A stretch of 41,213 nucleotides of DNA, taken from NCBI GenBank assembly GCA_028279425.1, contig JANQNV010000007.1, forward strand, positions 1 to 41,213. Direction: 5' to 3'. The position numbers were made by a program, and so were the translations under genes. This DNA is from Longimicrobiales bacterium (lineage in GTDB: Bacteria; Gemmatimonadota; Gemmatimonadetes; Longimicrobiales; Gaopeijiaceae). Below are positions 1 through 14,322 of the stretch, one piece after another (the stretch's first letter is position 1; each line of letters opens with the position of its first letter). A model generated the notes under the pieces. It made no database searches. It was given only the letters and a program-made list of their open reading frames with translations, and was not told the DNA's origin.

Positions 1-474
1 GTCGATGAGTGGGCTCACCGAGGCATCGACTGCGTACCCCTCGGTCACCAACCCCGCGGCCACGGACCGCCCCCACCCCCAACGGCCGGCTCGAAACGAG
101 GTGGGCCGGACGCCGAGTTCGGCCCGAATGCGCTCCGTGATTTCGCGCACCATCAGGCGATTCGACTCGGGGTCGAGCCGAAACATCATGGAGTTCTCGA
201 TGCCCTCACCCGTGTCGGGTGGCGTGTTCCAGGGGTGGCAGTGCGCGCCGATCTCGACCGTGTCGCGGGTGGCGAGCTCGCCCAGCACCGCGACGGCGTC
301 CGCGTCGAGCAGTGGCGGGCGGTTGACCAGGTAGGTCGGCCGCGCCCCGAACTCGTCGAACACGTCCTGGAGTTCGCGCAAGTGACCGATGTTACGGGTC
401 GACGCCCCGTCGAAGAGGTACCGACCCCAGTCGTCTTCTTCGGTATCGATCGAGATCGAAACACGCACACGCAT
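1..474 (-). CDS. Polysaccharide deacetylase-like protein (3' part outside window)
   Basis: The reading frame is open from an ATG at 474 to the left edge, so 158 N-terminal residues are visible and the C-terminus is missing. It starts MRVRVSISIDTEEDDWGRYL and contains EIGAHCHPWNTPP and a TSFRAGRWGWG stretch. The early SIDTEEDDW acidic motif, the HCHPW histidines and the later RAGRW match NodB-type carbohydrate esterases of the subgroup that deacetylates surface polysaccharide. In that family the Asp and two His bind the catalytic metal. No signal peptide is visible. It is the last gene on the photosynthesis strand, 35 nt after acsF, and could be read through from that operon; a role in photosynthesis is not implied. 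The substrate cannot be told from sequence. Confidence 0.75.
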   Translation of the reverse strand, partial: MRVRVSISIDTEEDDWGRYLFDGASTRNIGHLRELQDVFDEFGARPTYLVNRPPLLDADAVAVLGELATRDTVEIGAHCHPWNTPPDTGEGIENSMMFRLDPESNRLMVREITERIRAELGVRPTSFRAGRWGWGRSVAAGLVTEGYAVDASVSPLID

Positions 475-509
475 CGGTGATCGGCACCCTCTTCAGTGCG
501 ACGGGACCA

Positions 510-1568
510 TCAGTACGACGGTACCATCCGAAAATTGGCCGGAGGCGTGTTCGGCTTGACCGGCAGCATGTAGAGCCGCGCGAAAGCGACCGCATTGCCT
601 ACGAGCAGGAATCCACGGCGGATTCCGGCGATCAGGCCGCCCTTCTGCCGCGTCTCTTCGATCGCCTGGGTATTCCGGAACATCTTGTCGAACAGATGCC
701 GCAGTTTCGGATTGTCCAGGTCGAGGGTGAGCGGAAACACCTGCTTGGAGATGTCGCTCGTCTTCCGGAACACCTCGTAGTCGTACTCGGTGGCGTCGAA
801 CCCGAGCGTTTCGTAGAACTCCTGCCGAAGGTGGTCGCGTACGTACATCGTTGCGAACACCGCGAGGACGAAGAAGCGGATCCAGTACTTGTTGCGTCCC
901 GTGATGAGTTCGGGGTTCGCGTGCATGAGGCAGGCGAAGGCTTCGCCGTGGCGGAACTCGTCGTTGCACCACTCTTCGAACCACTTGAAGATCGGGTGGA
1001 TGAGTCCCTCCGGCTTCTTCTCGAGGTTCCGGTAGATCGTGATGTAGCGGGCGTAGCCGATCTTCTCGCTCAGGTAGGTCGCGTAGTAGATGAATTTCGG
1101 CTTGAAGAAGGTGTACTTCTTCTCCCGCGTCAGGAACGAGAGATCGACACCCATGTCGAGGTCGCGCAACGTAGAATTGATGAACCCGGCGTGTCGACCC
1201 TCGTCGCGACTCATGTAGCCGAAGAGGTCTTTCATGTCCTGGTTTTCGACCCGCTTCTTGATCTCGGCGTAGAGCAGACACCCCGAAAACTCCGCCGTGA
1301 TCGACGCCACGAGGAAGTCGACGAACATGTCGCGCGCGGGGAGGTCCGACCAATCCCCGTCGAACTCGTCGGTGCGCTTGAAGTGCCCCTTGTTGGGGTC
1401 GTCTTTGAACTCCTGCATCAAATCGTCCCACGTCTCGCGGATCGAATCGACTTGCATGCGATTCATCTCGTCGAAGTCCGTGGTGTAGAATCGGGGGCTC
1501 AGTGTGGCGTTTTCCTGAGCCATGCGGGTGGTCTCGTTGACCGGCGGCCGCGTGGTCGCTTCGTACAT
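510..1568 (-). CDS. acsF: Aerobic Mg-protoporphyrin IX monomethyl ester oxidative cyclase AcsF
   Basis: 352 residues, the usual length for AcsF, the O2-dependent di-iron cyclase that forms ring E (Mg-protoporphyrin monomethyl ester to divinyl protochlorophyllide). The di-iron ligand set is visible: Glu93 in TAEFSG, the first ExxH in DEGRH (E123, H126), a Glu near 168 in YLSEK, and the second ExxH in DEFRH (E204, H207). The ATG at 1568 has GGGAG about 7 nt upstream; Met16 (MAQENATL) is a possible alternative start. It follows orf110 by 15 nt, at the end of the puh part of the operon, as in many proteobacterial clusters. AcsF implies that pigment is made with oxygen present. No anaerobic BchE is seen in the window. 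Assignment is firm. Confidence 0.96.
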   Translation of the reverse strand: MYEATTRPPVNETTRMAQENATLSPRFYTTDFDEMNRMQVDSIRETWDDLMQEFKDDPNKGHFKRTDEFDGDWSDLPARDMFVDFLVASITAEFSGCLLYAEIKKRVENQDMKDLFGYMSRDEGRHAGFINSTLRDLDMGVDLSFLTREKKYTFFKPKFIYYATYLSEKIGYARYITIYRNLEKKPEGLIHPIFKWFEEWCNDEFRHGEAFACLMHANPELITGRNKYWIRFFVLAVFATMYVRDHLRQEFYETLGFDATEYDYEVFRKTSDISKQVFPLTLDLDNPKLRHLFDKMFRNTQAIEETRQKGGLIAGIRRGFLLVGNAVAFARLYMLPVKPNTPPANFRMVPSY

Positions 1569-1583
1569 GGAGGGTCTCCCGGT

Positions 1584-1916
1584 TTACTCGAAGCCGACTT
1601 CGAAGAGTTCCTTGAATTCGAACCCGCCCGTCAGGCGCGTCCAGATCCGTCGAGGAAGGCTCGCGCGATGCACCACCGCGCGAGACGTGTGGCGACTTCG
1701 GTGTCCCAACGGTACGTCCGAGAAGTCCTCCGGCACGGGCTCCATCCGGACGCCGTCACCGGGCTGGGGCGCGAACCCTTCGAGTTCGAGAAGCGCATGC
1801 AGGTGCTCGTGCGACGACTCGAAATCGAGCGTGCACGGAACGTGCGAGGTCGTCCTCCAGAAAAACCAGACCGTCAATACGAGTCCGATTCCTGCGATCC
1901 ACAGGACCGTGGTCAT
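1584..1916 (-). CDS. Small single-pass membrane protein between puhC and acsF
   Basis: 110 residues. An N-terminal hydrophobic segment (about residues 4-21, VLWIAGIGLVLTVWFFW) is followed by a soluble, His- and acid-rich region and a basic stretch. This predicts a membrane-anchored protein with one transmembrane helix. The start is well supported: GGAGGG lies 6 nt before the ATG at 1916. It is 17 nt after puhC and 15 nt before acsF, so it is co-transcribed with reaction-centre assembly genes. Small unnamed ORFs occur at this puhC-acsF position in proteobacterial clusters too, but I do not recognise a family signature and assign no function. A role in photocomplex assembly or in the cyclase reaction is only a guess from position. 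Confidence 0.72.
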   Translation of the reverse strand: MTTVLWIAGIGLVLTVWFFWRTTSHVPCTLDFESSHEHLHALLELEGFAPQPGDGVRMEPVPEDFSDVPLGHRSRHTSRAVVHRASLPRRIWTRLTGGFEFKELFEVGFE

Positions 1917-1933
1917 CGTACACCCTCCGCGGG

Positions 1934-2401
1934 TCAGTTCGAGGTCGTGGGGCCGACGTCGTTGGCCCGAGCGGTCGTCTCGAGGAGGGTGAGGAACTGC
2001 TCCCTGCTCGAGGCGCCGAACGCGGCCACGTCGAGCACCATTCCCGTCGGTTCGTCTTCGAGGATCAGTGCTCCGTCGGTCCGTAGACGAAGAACATAGG
2101 GCAGATCGCTCTCGACACCATACCGCGCGCGCTCACGTCGCAAGGGGCGGAGGGCTCCGCGAAGGAAGCCGCCCTCACCCGGCGACAGGGAACGCACTAC
2201 CGCGTCGGTTTCGGCGTCGACGACGATGATCCGGTCGCCGGGCTCGTCGCGGAACACGAGTTGCCGGGCCTCGACCGTGGCCGCGACCTCGGCGGCCGGA
2301 TCGTCGGTTGCGGCACGGCGTTCCTCGGCCCCGCACCCGATCGCTGCGGCTCCGATCAGGACGGCCACCCATGATCTTCGTTCGACCCTTCGTCGGGTCA
2401 C
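1934..2401 (-). CDS. puhC: Photosynthetic complex assembly protein PuhC
   Basis: Read as 155 residues from a GTG at 2401 that overlaps the puhB stop as GTGA; the same frame is open further upstream, but that part lies inside puhB. The length fits PuhC, which is needed for efficient assembly of the reaction centre-LH1 complex. After a basic N-terminus comes one hydrophobic segment (about residues 11-22) and then a domain rich in beta-type sequence (RIIVVDAETDAVVRSL, RTDGALILEDEPTGMVLDV), the usual PuhC arrangement of an anchor and a periplasmic domain. The hydrophobic segment ends in AAAIGCG with Cys23, so lipidation in place of a permanent helix is conceivable. Identity rests on position after puhB plus these features; sequence conservation in this family is low. 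Confidence 0.82.
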   Translation of the reverse strand: MTRRRVERRSWVAVLIGAAAIGCGAEERRAATDDPAAEVAATVEARQLVFRDEPGDRIIVVDAETDAVVRSLSPGEGGFLRGALRPLRRERARYGVESDLPYVLRLRTDGALILEDEPTGMVLDVAAFGASSREQFLTLLETTARANDVGPTTSN

Positions 2402-3060
2402 TGCGGCTCCGACCCGGCCCGTACTCGATTCGTGAGGATCACGGTTCCGTCGTCGTCGAGCACGTTGAACTCGACGGGAGTGGTCGTCGCGTGCGTGGGG
2501 TGTCCGACCCCCGCCTCGAGCAGCACATCCCGAAGGTGGGCCGCCACCGCCGGAGCATCGGGGATGGCCCGCATCATCGGCTGTGGATTCCGGAAGCGCC
2601 ACGGACGAGCGTGCGGCCAGAGGTAGGCCACGCCGATGCGGTCGCTACCAACGACGTCGAGAGCCACATCGCCGGTCCCGTCGGAGCCGGCCCGGTGCCA
2701 GGCACCGCCGATTCGCGAGAACGGCAGGTTGAATACCGCCGGGAAGGCCACGCCGATCTTCATGACGATCCGCCGGTCGGTGAAGGCGTAGATCGTCGAC
2801 GACGCGACCCAACGCGAATAGAGCGCGGCGATTCCGACCACGACGGCTCCGAGGATCATCAGCCACACCGCCCGTCCAACAGCGGCCCCGGAGCCTGCCA
2901 GTACGAGGCTCAGGGCGGCGAGCCCCACGAAGTAGATCGCGATCCAGTGCACACGGAAGACGTCGCGGGCGAGCCCTCGCGCGCTGGGCCGCCCCTGCCA
3001 GAGCAGCCGTTCGCCCTCGGGCAGGGGTTGGTCGATACCATCGATGTAGGTTCGGTCCAT
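2398..3060 (-). CDS. puhB: Photosynthetic complex assembly protein PuhB
   Basis: 220 residues from ATG at 3060 (MDRTYIDGID), 2 nt after the puhA-Hc stop. PuhB is a membrane protein that promotes assembly of the reaction centre. Two hydrophobic segments lie at about residues 38-57 and 64-82. They are followed by YAFTDRRIVMKIGV (about 91-104), the signature strand pair of bacterial PH-like domains characteristic of PuhB. The frame remains open upstream into puhA, but those extra residues are a different-frame shadow of puhA. The stop overlaps the puhC GTG by 4 nt, which suggests coupled translation. Confidence 0.92.
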   Translation of the reverse strand: MDRTYIDGIDQPLPEGERLLWQGRPSARGLARDVFRVHWIAIYFVGLAALSLVLAGSGAAVGRAVWLMILGAVVVGIAALYSRWVASSTIYAFTDRRIVMKIGVAFPAVFNLPFSRIGGAWHRAGSDGTGDVALDVVGSDRIGVAYLWPHARPWRFRNPQPMMRAIPDAPAVAAHLRDVLLEAGVGHPTHATTTPVEFNVLDDDGTVILTNRVRAGSEPQ

Positions 3061-3062
3061 GA

Positions 3063-3578
3063 TCAGATGAGGGGTTCGTTCCGGATCGGTTCGGCGTATC
3101 GGTATCCGCCGGCGTACCAGGCGACGATCTTGTCTTCTTCCAACAGGGTGATCTGGCCGGGCGTCTTGGGTTGCGGCACGTCGGCGAAGTGCTTGCCGAA
3201 GATCGACATCACTCGGATCTGGCCACCGCGCAGCTTGCAATATCCGATGGGTAGGATCGCCGTGCCGCCTTCGTTCAGCGTGACCGTCAGGTAGCGGAGT
3301 TGGGGCTCGGCGAGGTCGACCCACATGTCGGTCACCGTGCCGACCTCCACGTCGTCACCCGCGACGACGGTCATGCCCATCGGGTCGGGACTGGATGGAT
3401 CGACGTGGAAGTCGGTTTGCACGGAGACCGGTTGAATGCGCGGCCGCCCGTCGTGCGTGAGATCGGGCCGATCGGCCCGGTCGGTCGCCCATGCGGCGGC
3501 CCCGATCCCCTCCTTCATGGGGTCCTTGTCGGTGACGATCGGCGCCCCGGGGTGCGGGACGAAGGGACGAGTAGACAT
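3063..3578 (-). CDS. puhA: Reaction centre H subunit, cytoplasmic part (split PuhA, RC-Hc type)
   Basis: 171 residues matching only the cytoplasmic domain of the H subunit: KEGIGAAAWATDRADRPDLT, then DPMGMTVVAGDD, WVDLAEPQLRYL, FADVPQPKTPGQITLLEEDK and YAGGYRYAEPIR. The H subunit caps the quinone side of the L/M core and shapes proton uptake to QB. The normal N-terminal transmembrane helix is not in this ORF; it is encoded by the preceding gene. The ATG at 3578 overlaps the stop of that gene (TGATG) and has its own GGAG 5 nt upstream. In this frame a stop lies 33 nt upstream of the ATG, so the two parts are separate proteins. The two pieces sum to 250 residues, close to a normal one-piece PuhA. 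Confidence 0.95.
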   Translation of the reverse strand: MSTRPFVPHPGAPIVTDKDPMKEGIGAAAWATDRADRPDLTHDGRPRIQPVSVQTDFHVDPSSPDPMGMTVVAGDDVEVGTVTDMWVDLAEPQLRYLTVTLNEGGTAILPIGYCKLRGGQIRVMSIFGKHFADVPQPKTPGQITLLEEDKIVAWYAGGYRYAEPIRNEPLI

Positions 3579-3817
3579 CAGCTCTCCGTGAGTCTGTTGG
3601 GGGCGGATTCATCCTCGACGAGCGCGGGGTGCTTCACCCGCGGGCTGCGAGGCGTGGGGACCGCCGGGTAGCCTTGCACGATCACCGCGCGGCGGTCGGA
3701 CTCGAGGGGGTAGCCCTCTCGCTTGTTCTCCCGGTGGAGATAGTAGATCAGCCCCGCGAAGAAGAACCAGAACAGATAGATCAACACCGTGGGAAGATCG
3801 ATGTAATTCGCTTCCAT
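3578..3817 (-). CDS. puhA: Reaction centre H subunit, transmembrane part (split PuhA, RC-Ht type)
   Basis: 79 residues: a short periplasmic N-terminus (MEANYIDLPT), one transmembrane helix (about residues 10-27, VLIYLFWFFFAGLIYYL) and the membrane-surface motif HRENKREGYPLES, which is the N-terminal signature of PuhA. The ORF then ends after a Pro-rich tail with TGA, and the cytoplasmic domain restarts in another frame. Of two tandem ATGs (3820 and 3817) the second sits 4 nt from GGAGG and is chosen. It lies 22 nt after lhaA. I recall that the Gemmatimonas phototrophica photosystem structure describes the H subunit as two chains, Ht and Hc; that is memory, not a lookup. This small gene is easily missed by automated callers. 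Confidence 0.92.
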   Translation of the reverse strand: MEANYIDLPTVLIYLFWFFFAGLIYYLHRENKREGYPLESDRRAVIVQGYPAVPTPRSPRVKHPALVEDESAPNRLTES

Positions 3818-3839
3818 CATCCCTCCGTACGTGAGACGA

Positions 3840-5273
3840 TCAGCCCGGCAACTGCGCCAGGCCGAAGATGGGCGGGCGATCCGGCTCGCTGGTTGCCGAA
3901 GCACCACGGGGTACCACGAGAGGCCCGAGCGCCGCCATGGCTATGAACAGCGCCAGAATCTCGAGGTGGTAGACGAAGATGTACCCCGCCTCGGGGCCGA
4001 CCAGTCCGGGCCCGAAGCTGCCGCGAACAGCGGCCGTACTGACGAGGTCGCGGAGGAGGCCGCCAATCGCGACGGCGGCTCCTGCGCTGGTGGCCTGCAC
4101 CGCGCCCCAGGCTCCGACGGCGAGGCCGCTCCCGAACGACGTCTCGAGATTCATGCACGAGATCAGCGTTCCGACCGAAAACAGTCCTCCTCCGAAGCCG
4201 ATGAACACACTCCCCAATCGAAGGAGCGCAGCGGAACGGATCGGGGCGGCGAGGACGACCAGGGCGAAGGCGAACACTCCGACCACCGCACCCCAGGCCG
4301 CGAGCCGGTTCGGGTCGCCCGATCTCGTGAGTACGCGAGCGGCCACGGCGAATGCGACGAGGGCTCCGAGCGCCGTGAGCGCGGTGAGGAGCGACGTGGC
4401 GCCCACGCTCAGCCCCATGATTTGTCCACCGTACGGCTCGAGCAGCACGTCCTGCATGGCGAAGCCGGCGGATCCCATGCCGACGGCCACCAGCAGTCGC
4501 GCCGTGCGACGGGTGCGCATCAGTCTGCGCCACGCGGTACGGAAGCCGGCGTGTTCGGCCGGGGCCTCCCTCGGCCGCCCTCCCACCTCCTGCTTCCAGA
4601 GGGCGATCCCGTTGAGCACGACGGTGACGACGGCGGCACCTTGAATGATCTGGATCAGGCGGATCTCGTTGAAATCGCGCAGGAGCCATGAGAAGACCAG
4701 AGATCCCACCAGGAGGCCCAGCAAGAAGGTCACGTACAGAAGAGACACGACCCGGGGGCGTTGCTCCGGCGCGCTGAGGTCGGTCGCCAGCGCCAACCCG
4801 GCGGTCTGTACCGTGTGCGCCCCCAGCCCGAGCAGGACGAACGCCAATCCGCCCCCGGCGATTCCGGCCATGTGTTGGGCCTGGGAAAGTCCGGCTCCCT
4901 GGTCGAGCAGGAGGAGGGCGAAGGGCAGGACGGCGAAGCCCGCGAATTGGAGCAGGGTACCGAACCACAGGTACGGCACTCGACGCCAACCGAGTGCGGA
5001 GACGTGGCCGTCGGAGGCGTGGCCCAGGATTGCTCGCAGCGGCGCGAGAAGCATCGGGAGCGCGAGGAATGCCGCGACGAGTGTGGCCGCCATCGACAGC
5101 TCGACGATCATGACCCGGTTGAGCGTGCCGGCGAGCAGGGCCAGCGTCATGCCCACCGTCACCTGAAACAGGCCGAGGCGCAGGAGCTTGCCGAGCGGAA
5201 GCTGCTCCGATACGGCGTCGGCGAAGGGCAACCACTCCGGGCCGAGCCGCGCCAGCGCGTGTCCGATCCTCAT
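3840..5273 (-). CDS. lhaA: LhaA/PucC-family light-harvesting assembly transporter
   Basis: 477 residues from ATG at 5273 (MRIGHALARLG), overlapping the bchM stop as ATGA. It is a polytopic protein with about 12 hydrophobic segments, of the PucC/LhaA branch of the major facilitator superfamily, which delivers pigment to or helps assemble LH1. Family hallmarks include the TLNRVMIVEL segment of helix 2, RRVPYLWFGTLLQFAGFAV, MQDVLLEPYGG and a GFGGGLFSVGTL region. It is placed between bchM and puhA, the conserved proteobacterial position, which separates it from the second family member in this window (17600-18934, beside bchP). Confidence 0.94.
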   Translation of the reverse strand: MRIGHALARLGPEWLPFADAVSEQLPLGKLLRLGLFQVTVGMTLALLAGTLNRVMIVELSMAATLVAAFLALPMLLAPLRAILGHASDGHVSALGWRRVPYLWFGTLLQFAGFAVLPFALLLLDQGAGLSQAQHMAGIAGGGLAFVLLGLGAHTVQTAGLALATDLSAPEQRPRVVSLLYVTFLLGLLVGSLVFSWLLRDFNEIRLIQIIQGAAVVTVVLNGIALWKQEVGGRPREAPAEHAGFRTAWRRLMRTRRTARLLVAVGMGSAGFAMQDVLLEPYGGQIMGLSVGATSLLTALTALGALVAFAVAARVLTRSGDPNRLAAWGAVVGVFAFALVVLAAPIRSAALLRLGSVFIGFGGGLFSVGTLISCMNLETSFGSGLAVGAWGAVQATSAGAAVAIGGLLRDLVSTAAVRGSFGPGLVGPEAGYIFVYHLEILALFIAMAALGPLVVPRGASATSEPDRPPIFGLAQLPG

Positions 5274-6016
5274 CGGCGGGCGACCTCCCGATCGGGGGAT
5301 CGAAGCATCTCCACGCCCCGCGAGATGTAGAAGCCCCGGTGCACGCGATGCGTCCGCGCGAGCACCCATCCATCCGGGCCGTCCACCCCCTGGAAGGCCC
5401 GCCGCAGCGAGCGGTTCCGCACGGGGACGATGGGCGGGGCCCGGTCGCCCGAGGGCAGGAGACGGCCGCTGAGGTGCATTGCGGCGAGTAGAGGTGTCCA
5501 CGGGGCCACGGTGAAGAGCGTCTGCCTCTCGACCGCGGCGCCGATCACCCTCAGGGCCTCGAGGGTTTCCGGGAGCGGGTAGTGGATGAAGCAATCCATC
5601 ACGACCGCCCGGTCGAAGCGCCGACTGCGCGCCACTTCGAAGAGGTCGCCCGCCACGAATTCGGGGGTCGGTCCCTCGCATCCGCGGGCGCGCTCTCGCG
5701 CCGTCTCGATGAGCTCGGCCGAAAGGTCGACCCCCACGACCTGGGCGCCGCGGGCGGCCAGGGCCAGCGAAAAGGCACCGGGGCCGCAGCCGGCGTCGAG
5801 CACCACCTCGCCCGTCAGGTCATCGGGGAGCCATTCGAGCAGAGTCTCTCGCATGGCCCGGCGTCCGGCCCGCACCGTGGCGCGAATCCCCGTGACCGGC
5901 TCGTCGGAGGTCAGCCGGGCCCAGCGGTCCGCACCTCGATCGAAGTGCGACCCGACGCGGGAGCGCCGTGCCAACCACGCCGCGGAGGGCGCTGTGGACG
6001 AGTCCGGGTGGGGCAT
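5270..6016 (-). CDS. bchM: Mg-protoporphyrin IX O-methyltransferase BchM
   Basis: 248 residues from ATG at 6016 (MPHPDSST), 2 nt after the bchL stop. BchM methylates the ring-C propionate of Mg-protoporphyrin IX with S-adenosylmethionine, the step before AcsF. The SAM-binding motif I is VVLDAGCGPG (about residues 71-80), followed by the acidic end of strand 2 (VVGVDLS) and AGDLFEV. RFDRAVVMDCFIHYP is typical of BchM/ChlM. The open frame extends upstream through bchL but is not coding there. Stop overlaps lhaA by 4 nt. Confidence 0.95.
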   Translation of the reverse strand: MPHPDSSTAPSAAWLARRSRVGSHFDRGADRWARLTSDEPVTGIRATVRAGRRAMRETLLEWLPDDLTGEVVLDAGCGPGAFSLALAARGAQVVGVDLSAELIETARERARGCEGPTPEFVAGDLFEVARSRRFDRAVVMDCFIHYPLPETLEALRVIGAAVERQTLFTVAPWTPLLAAMHLSGRLLPSGDRAPPIVPVRNRSLRRAFQGVDGPDGWVLARTHRVHRGFYISRGVEMLRSPDREVARR

Positions 6017-6018
6017 GC

Positions 6019-10655
<4,637 letters not shown>

Positions 10656-10659
10656 GCCT

Positions 10660-12308
10660 CTACCGTCCACCGAAGTGGGCTTTGGCCTCGTACAACACCT
10701 CGACCGAGATCTCGGGGTGTCCGTGACTCTCGGCGAAGGCCTCGGTGTTCTTCCGGGCCTTCTTGCGCACGAAGAAGGGGATGCGCTTCAACTCGGCTTC
10801 GGCCTCCGGAAGCCAACGAGGCGCATCGGCCGGGAGGCGCGCGGCTTCGGCCCCCTCGGGGGACGGCGCATCGCCCGGGGCGGCCACCGACGCGGCGGGC
10901 ACCGACGGGGCGGGCACCGGCTCTTCGAGCTTCGGGGCCGCGGTCTCCTCCCGTCTCGGTGGAGCCTTGTGGGCCAGGTGCGAAGGCGTCGCACCGTTCG
11001 CGAATTCGAAGTCGTCCTGGAACAGCCCGAGCAGGTGCTCTTCGAGACCCATCACGAGGGGGTGGACCCAGGTGTCGAAGAGCACGTTGGCGCCCTCGGG
11101 GCCCATCTGCGGCGAGTACCGCGCCGGGAAGTCCTGCACGTGCACCGGGGCGGAGATCACGGCACAGAAGACGCCGAGACGCTTGGCGATGTGGCGCTCC
11201 ATCTGCGTACCGAGGACGAGCTCGGGCGCCGCCGCCTCGATCGCTGCCTCGACCTCGAGGTGATCGTCGGAGATGAGCGGGGTCACTCCAAGCGCCTTCG
11301 CCGCTTTACGTACGTCGCGTGCGAACTCACGGGAATAGGTTCCGAGACCGACGACCTCGAAGCCCATCTCCTCCTTCGCGACGCGTGCGGCGGCGACGGC
11401 GTGGGTCGCGTCGCCGAAGATGAAGACCCGCTTGCCCGTCAGATACGTCGAATCGACCGATCGCGAGTACCAGGGGAGTCGCGACTCGACCGCAGCGAGG
11501 CCCGGGTGGGGATCCACCCCGGCGACCGTCGCCACCTCTTCGATGAAATCGCGTGTGGCCCCCACCCCGATCGGCACGGTCGTGACCTTGGGTTGACCGA
11601 AGGTTCGGCCCAACCACGTCGTGGCGACCTCGGCGATCTCGGGGTACATCACGACGTTGAAGTCGGCCTCGCCCAGCCGAGCGAGGTCGGCAGCCGAGGC
11701 CCCCATCGGGGCACAGACCGATACGTCGACGCCCATCGTCGACAGCAATCGCGTCACCTCGGTCACATCGTCGCGGTGGCGGAAGCCCAGCGCGGTCGGT
11801 CCGAGCAGGTTGCAGGTGGGACGCCGGTCGCCTCGCGCGGGCCTCGGCGTGCCAGGCGCCGGGGCGCGGGGTCCCGCGAGGGCGCGTACGAGCTGGTAGA
11901 ACGTTTCGCCGGCGCCCCAGTTCTCCTTGCGTTGATACGAGGGTAGCTCGAGGGGGACGACCGGAATCGGCAGACCGACCCGCTCGGCCAGCCCCCCGGG
12001 ATCGTCCTGAATCAGTTCGGCGGTGCACGACGCCCCGACCAGCATCGCAGACGGCTGGAAACGCTCATACGAGTCGCGGATCGCCTCGAGCACCAGGTCG
12101 GCCGTGTCGCCCCCGAGGTCGCGCGCCTGGAACGTCGTATACGTCACGGGAGGGCGTTGGTCGCGCCGCTCGATCATCGTGAAGAGAAGGTCGGCGTAGG
12201 TGTCGCCCTGGGGGGCGTGCAACACGTAGTGCACGTCGTCGAGTCCCGTCGCGACCCGCATCGCGCCCACGTGGGGCGGGCCCTCGTAGGTCCACACCGT
12301 GAGCTTCA

Positions 12309-12309
<1 letters not shown>
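10660..12309 (-). CDS. bchB: Light-independent protochlorophyllide reductase subunit B
   Basis: 549 residues from ATG at 12309, sharing one base with the bchN stop (TGATG). BchB pairs with BchN in the heterotetramer that reduces protochlorophyllide. Asp36 (HAPQGD), the unusual carboxylate ligand of the [4Fe-4S] NB-cluster, is present. Asp286 in [10 protein letters not shown] is the likely counterpart of the catalytic Asp274 of Rhodobacter BchB. After the NifD/K-like body (to about 440) there is an Ala/Pro/Glu-rich linker of roughly 50-60 residues and then the conserved C-terminal domain ([15 protein letters not shown]). The linker accounts for the slightly greater length relative to the roughly 525-residue proteobacterial proteins. 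Confidence 0.97.
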
Positions 12310-14122
<1,813 letters not shown>

Positions 14123-14194
14123 CGATTCGCTCTTGTCCTGGTGCCTGCGGCAGGTGCCAGGGTGGTCGAAAGGTGCGGGGGTGCCGTCGCCCAA

Positions 14195-14224
14195 TGAATA
14201 GACTGTGGAAGACCCGAGTGTCAA
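14195..14224 (-). promoter_or_regulatory. Putative sigma-70-type promoter of the bchF operon
   Basis: On the minus strand, TTGACA (14224-14219) is followed after 18 nt by TATTCA (14200-14195), a full -35 and a good -10. This would place the transcript start near 14188 and give bchF a leader of about 65 nt. The -35 is embedded in one of the two PpsR-like sites described at 14219-14252. Read by eye. Confidence 0.5.
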
Positions 14225-14252
14225 GAAGTATTGACGTCAGGTGTAAGTGACA
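14219..14252. promoter_or_regulatory. Two abutting PpsR/CrtJ-like operator sites between bchF and aerR
   Basis: The known PpsR/CrtJ consensus is TGT-N12-ACA. TGTCAAGAAGTATTGACG (14219-14236) and CGTCAGGTGTAAGTGACA (14235-14252) each match with one outer base changed, and share two bases at a central TGACGTCA palindrome. The pair covers the bchF -35 on one strand and a possible aerR promoter on the other (TTGACG at 14231-14236, weak TAATGG after 17 nt). This would let PpsR control both divergent transcripts and its own synthesis. Sequence match only. Confidence 0.5.
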
Positions 14253-14322
14253 TTAATGGTGAGTCACGATGGAGTCGTGTCGTCGCGTTCGACGACCCCC
14301 TTTTCGAGAGCCGGGAGCGGCC

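Noticed and set aside
477..2099. 540-residue plus-strand ORF opposite acsF and orf110
   Set aside because: A shadow of the minus-strand genes in high-GC DNA; the translation has no recognisable motif, while the opposite strand gives full-length AcsF.
3063..3817. puhA broken by a sequencing frameshift (pseudogene)
   Set aside because: Both parts have their own ribosome-binding site, the stop and start overlap neatly, and the break is in the linker. The pieces together have the full content of PuhA.
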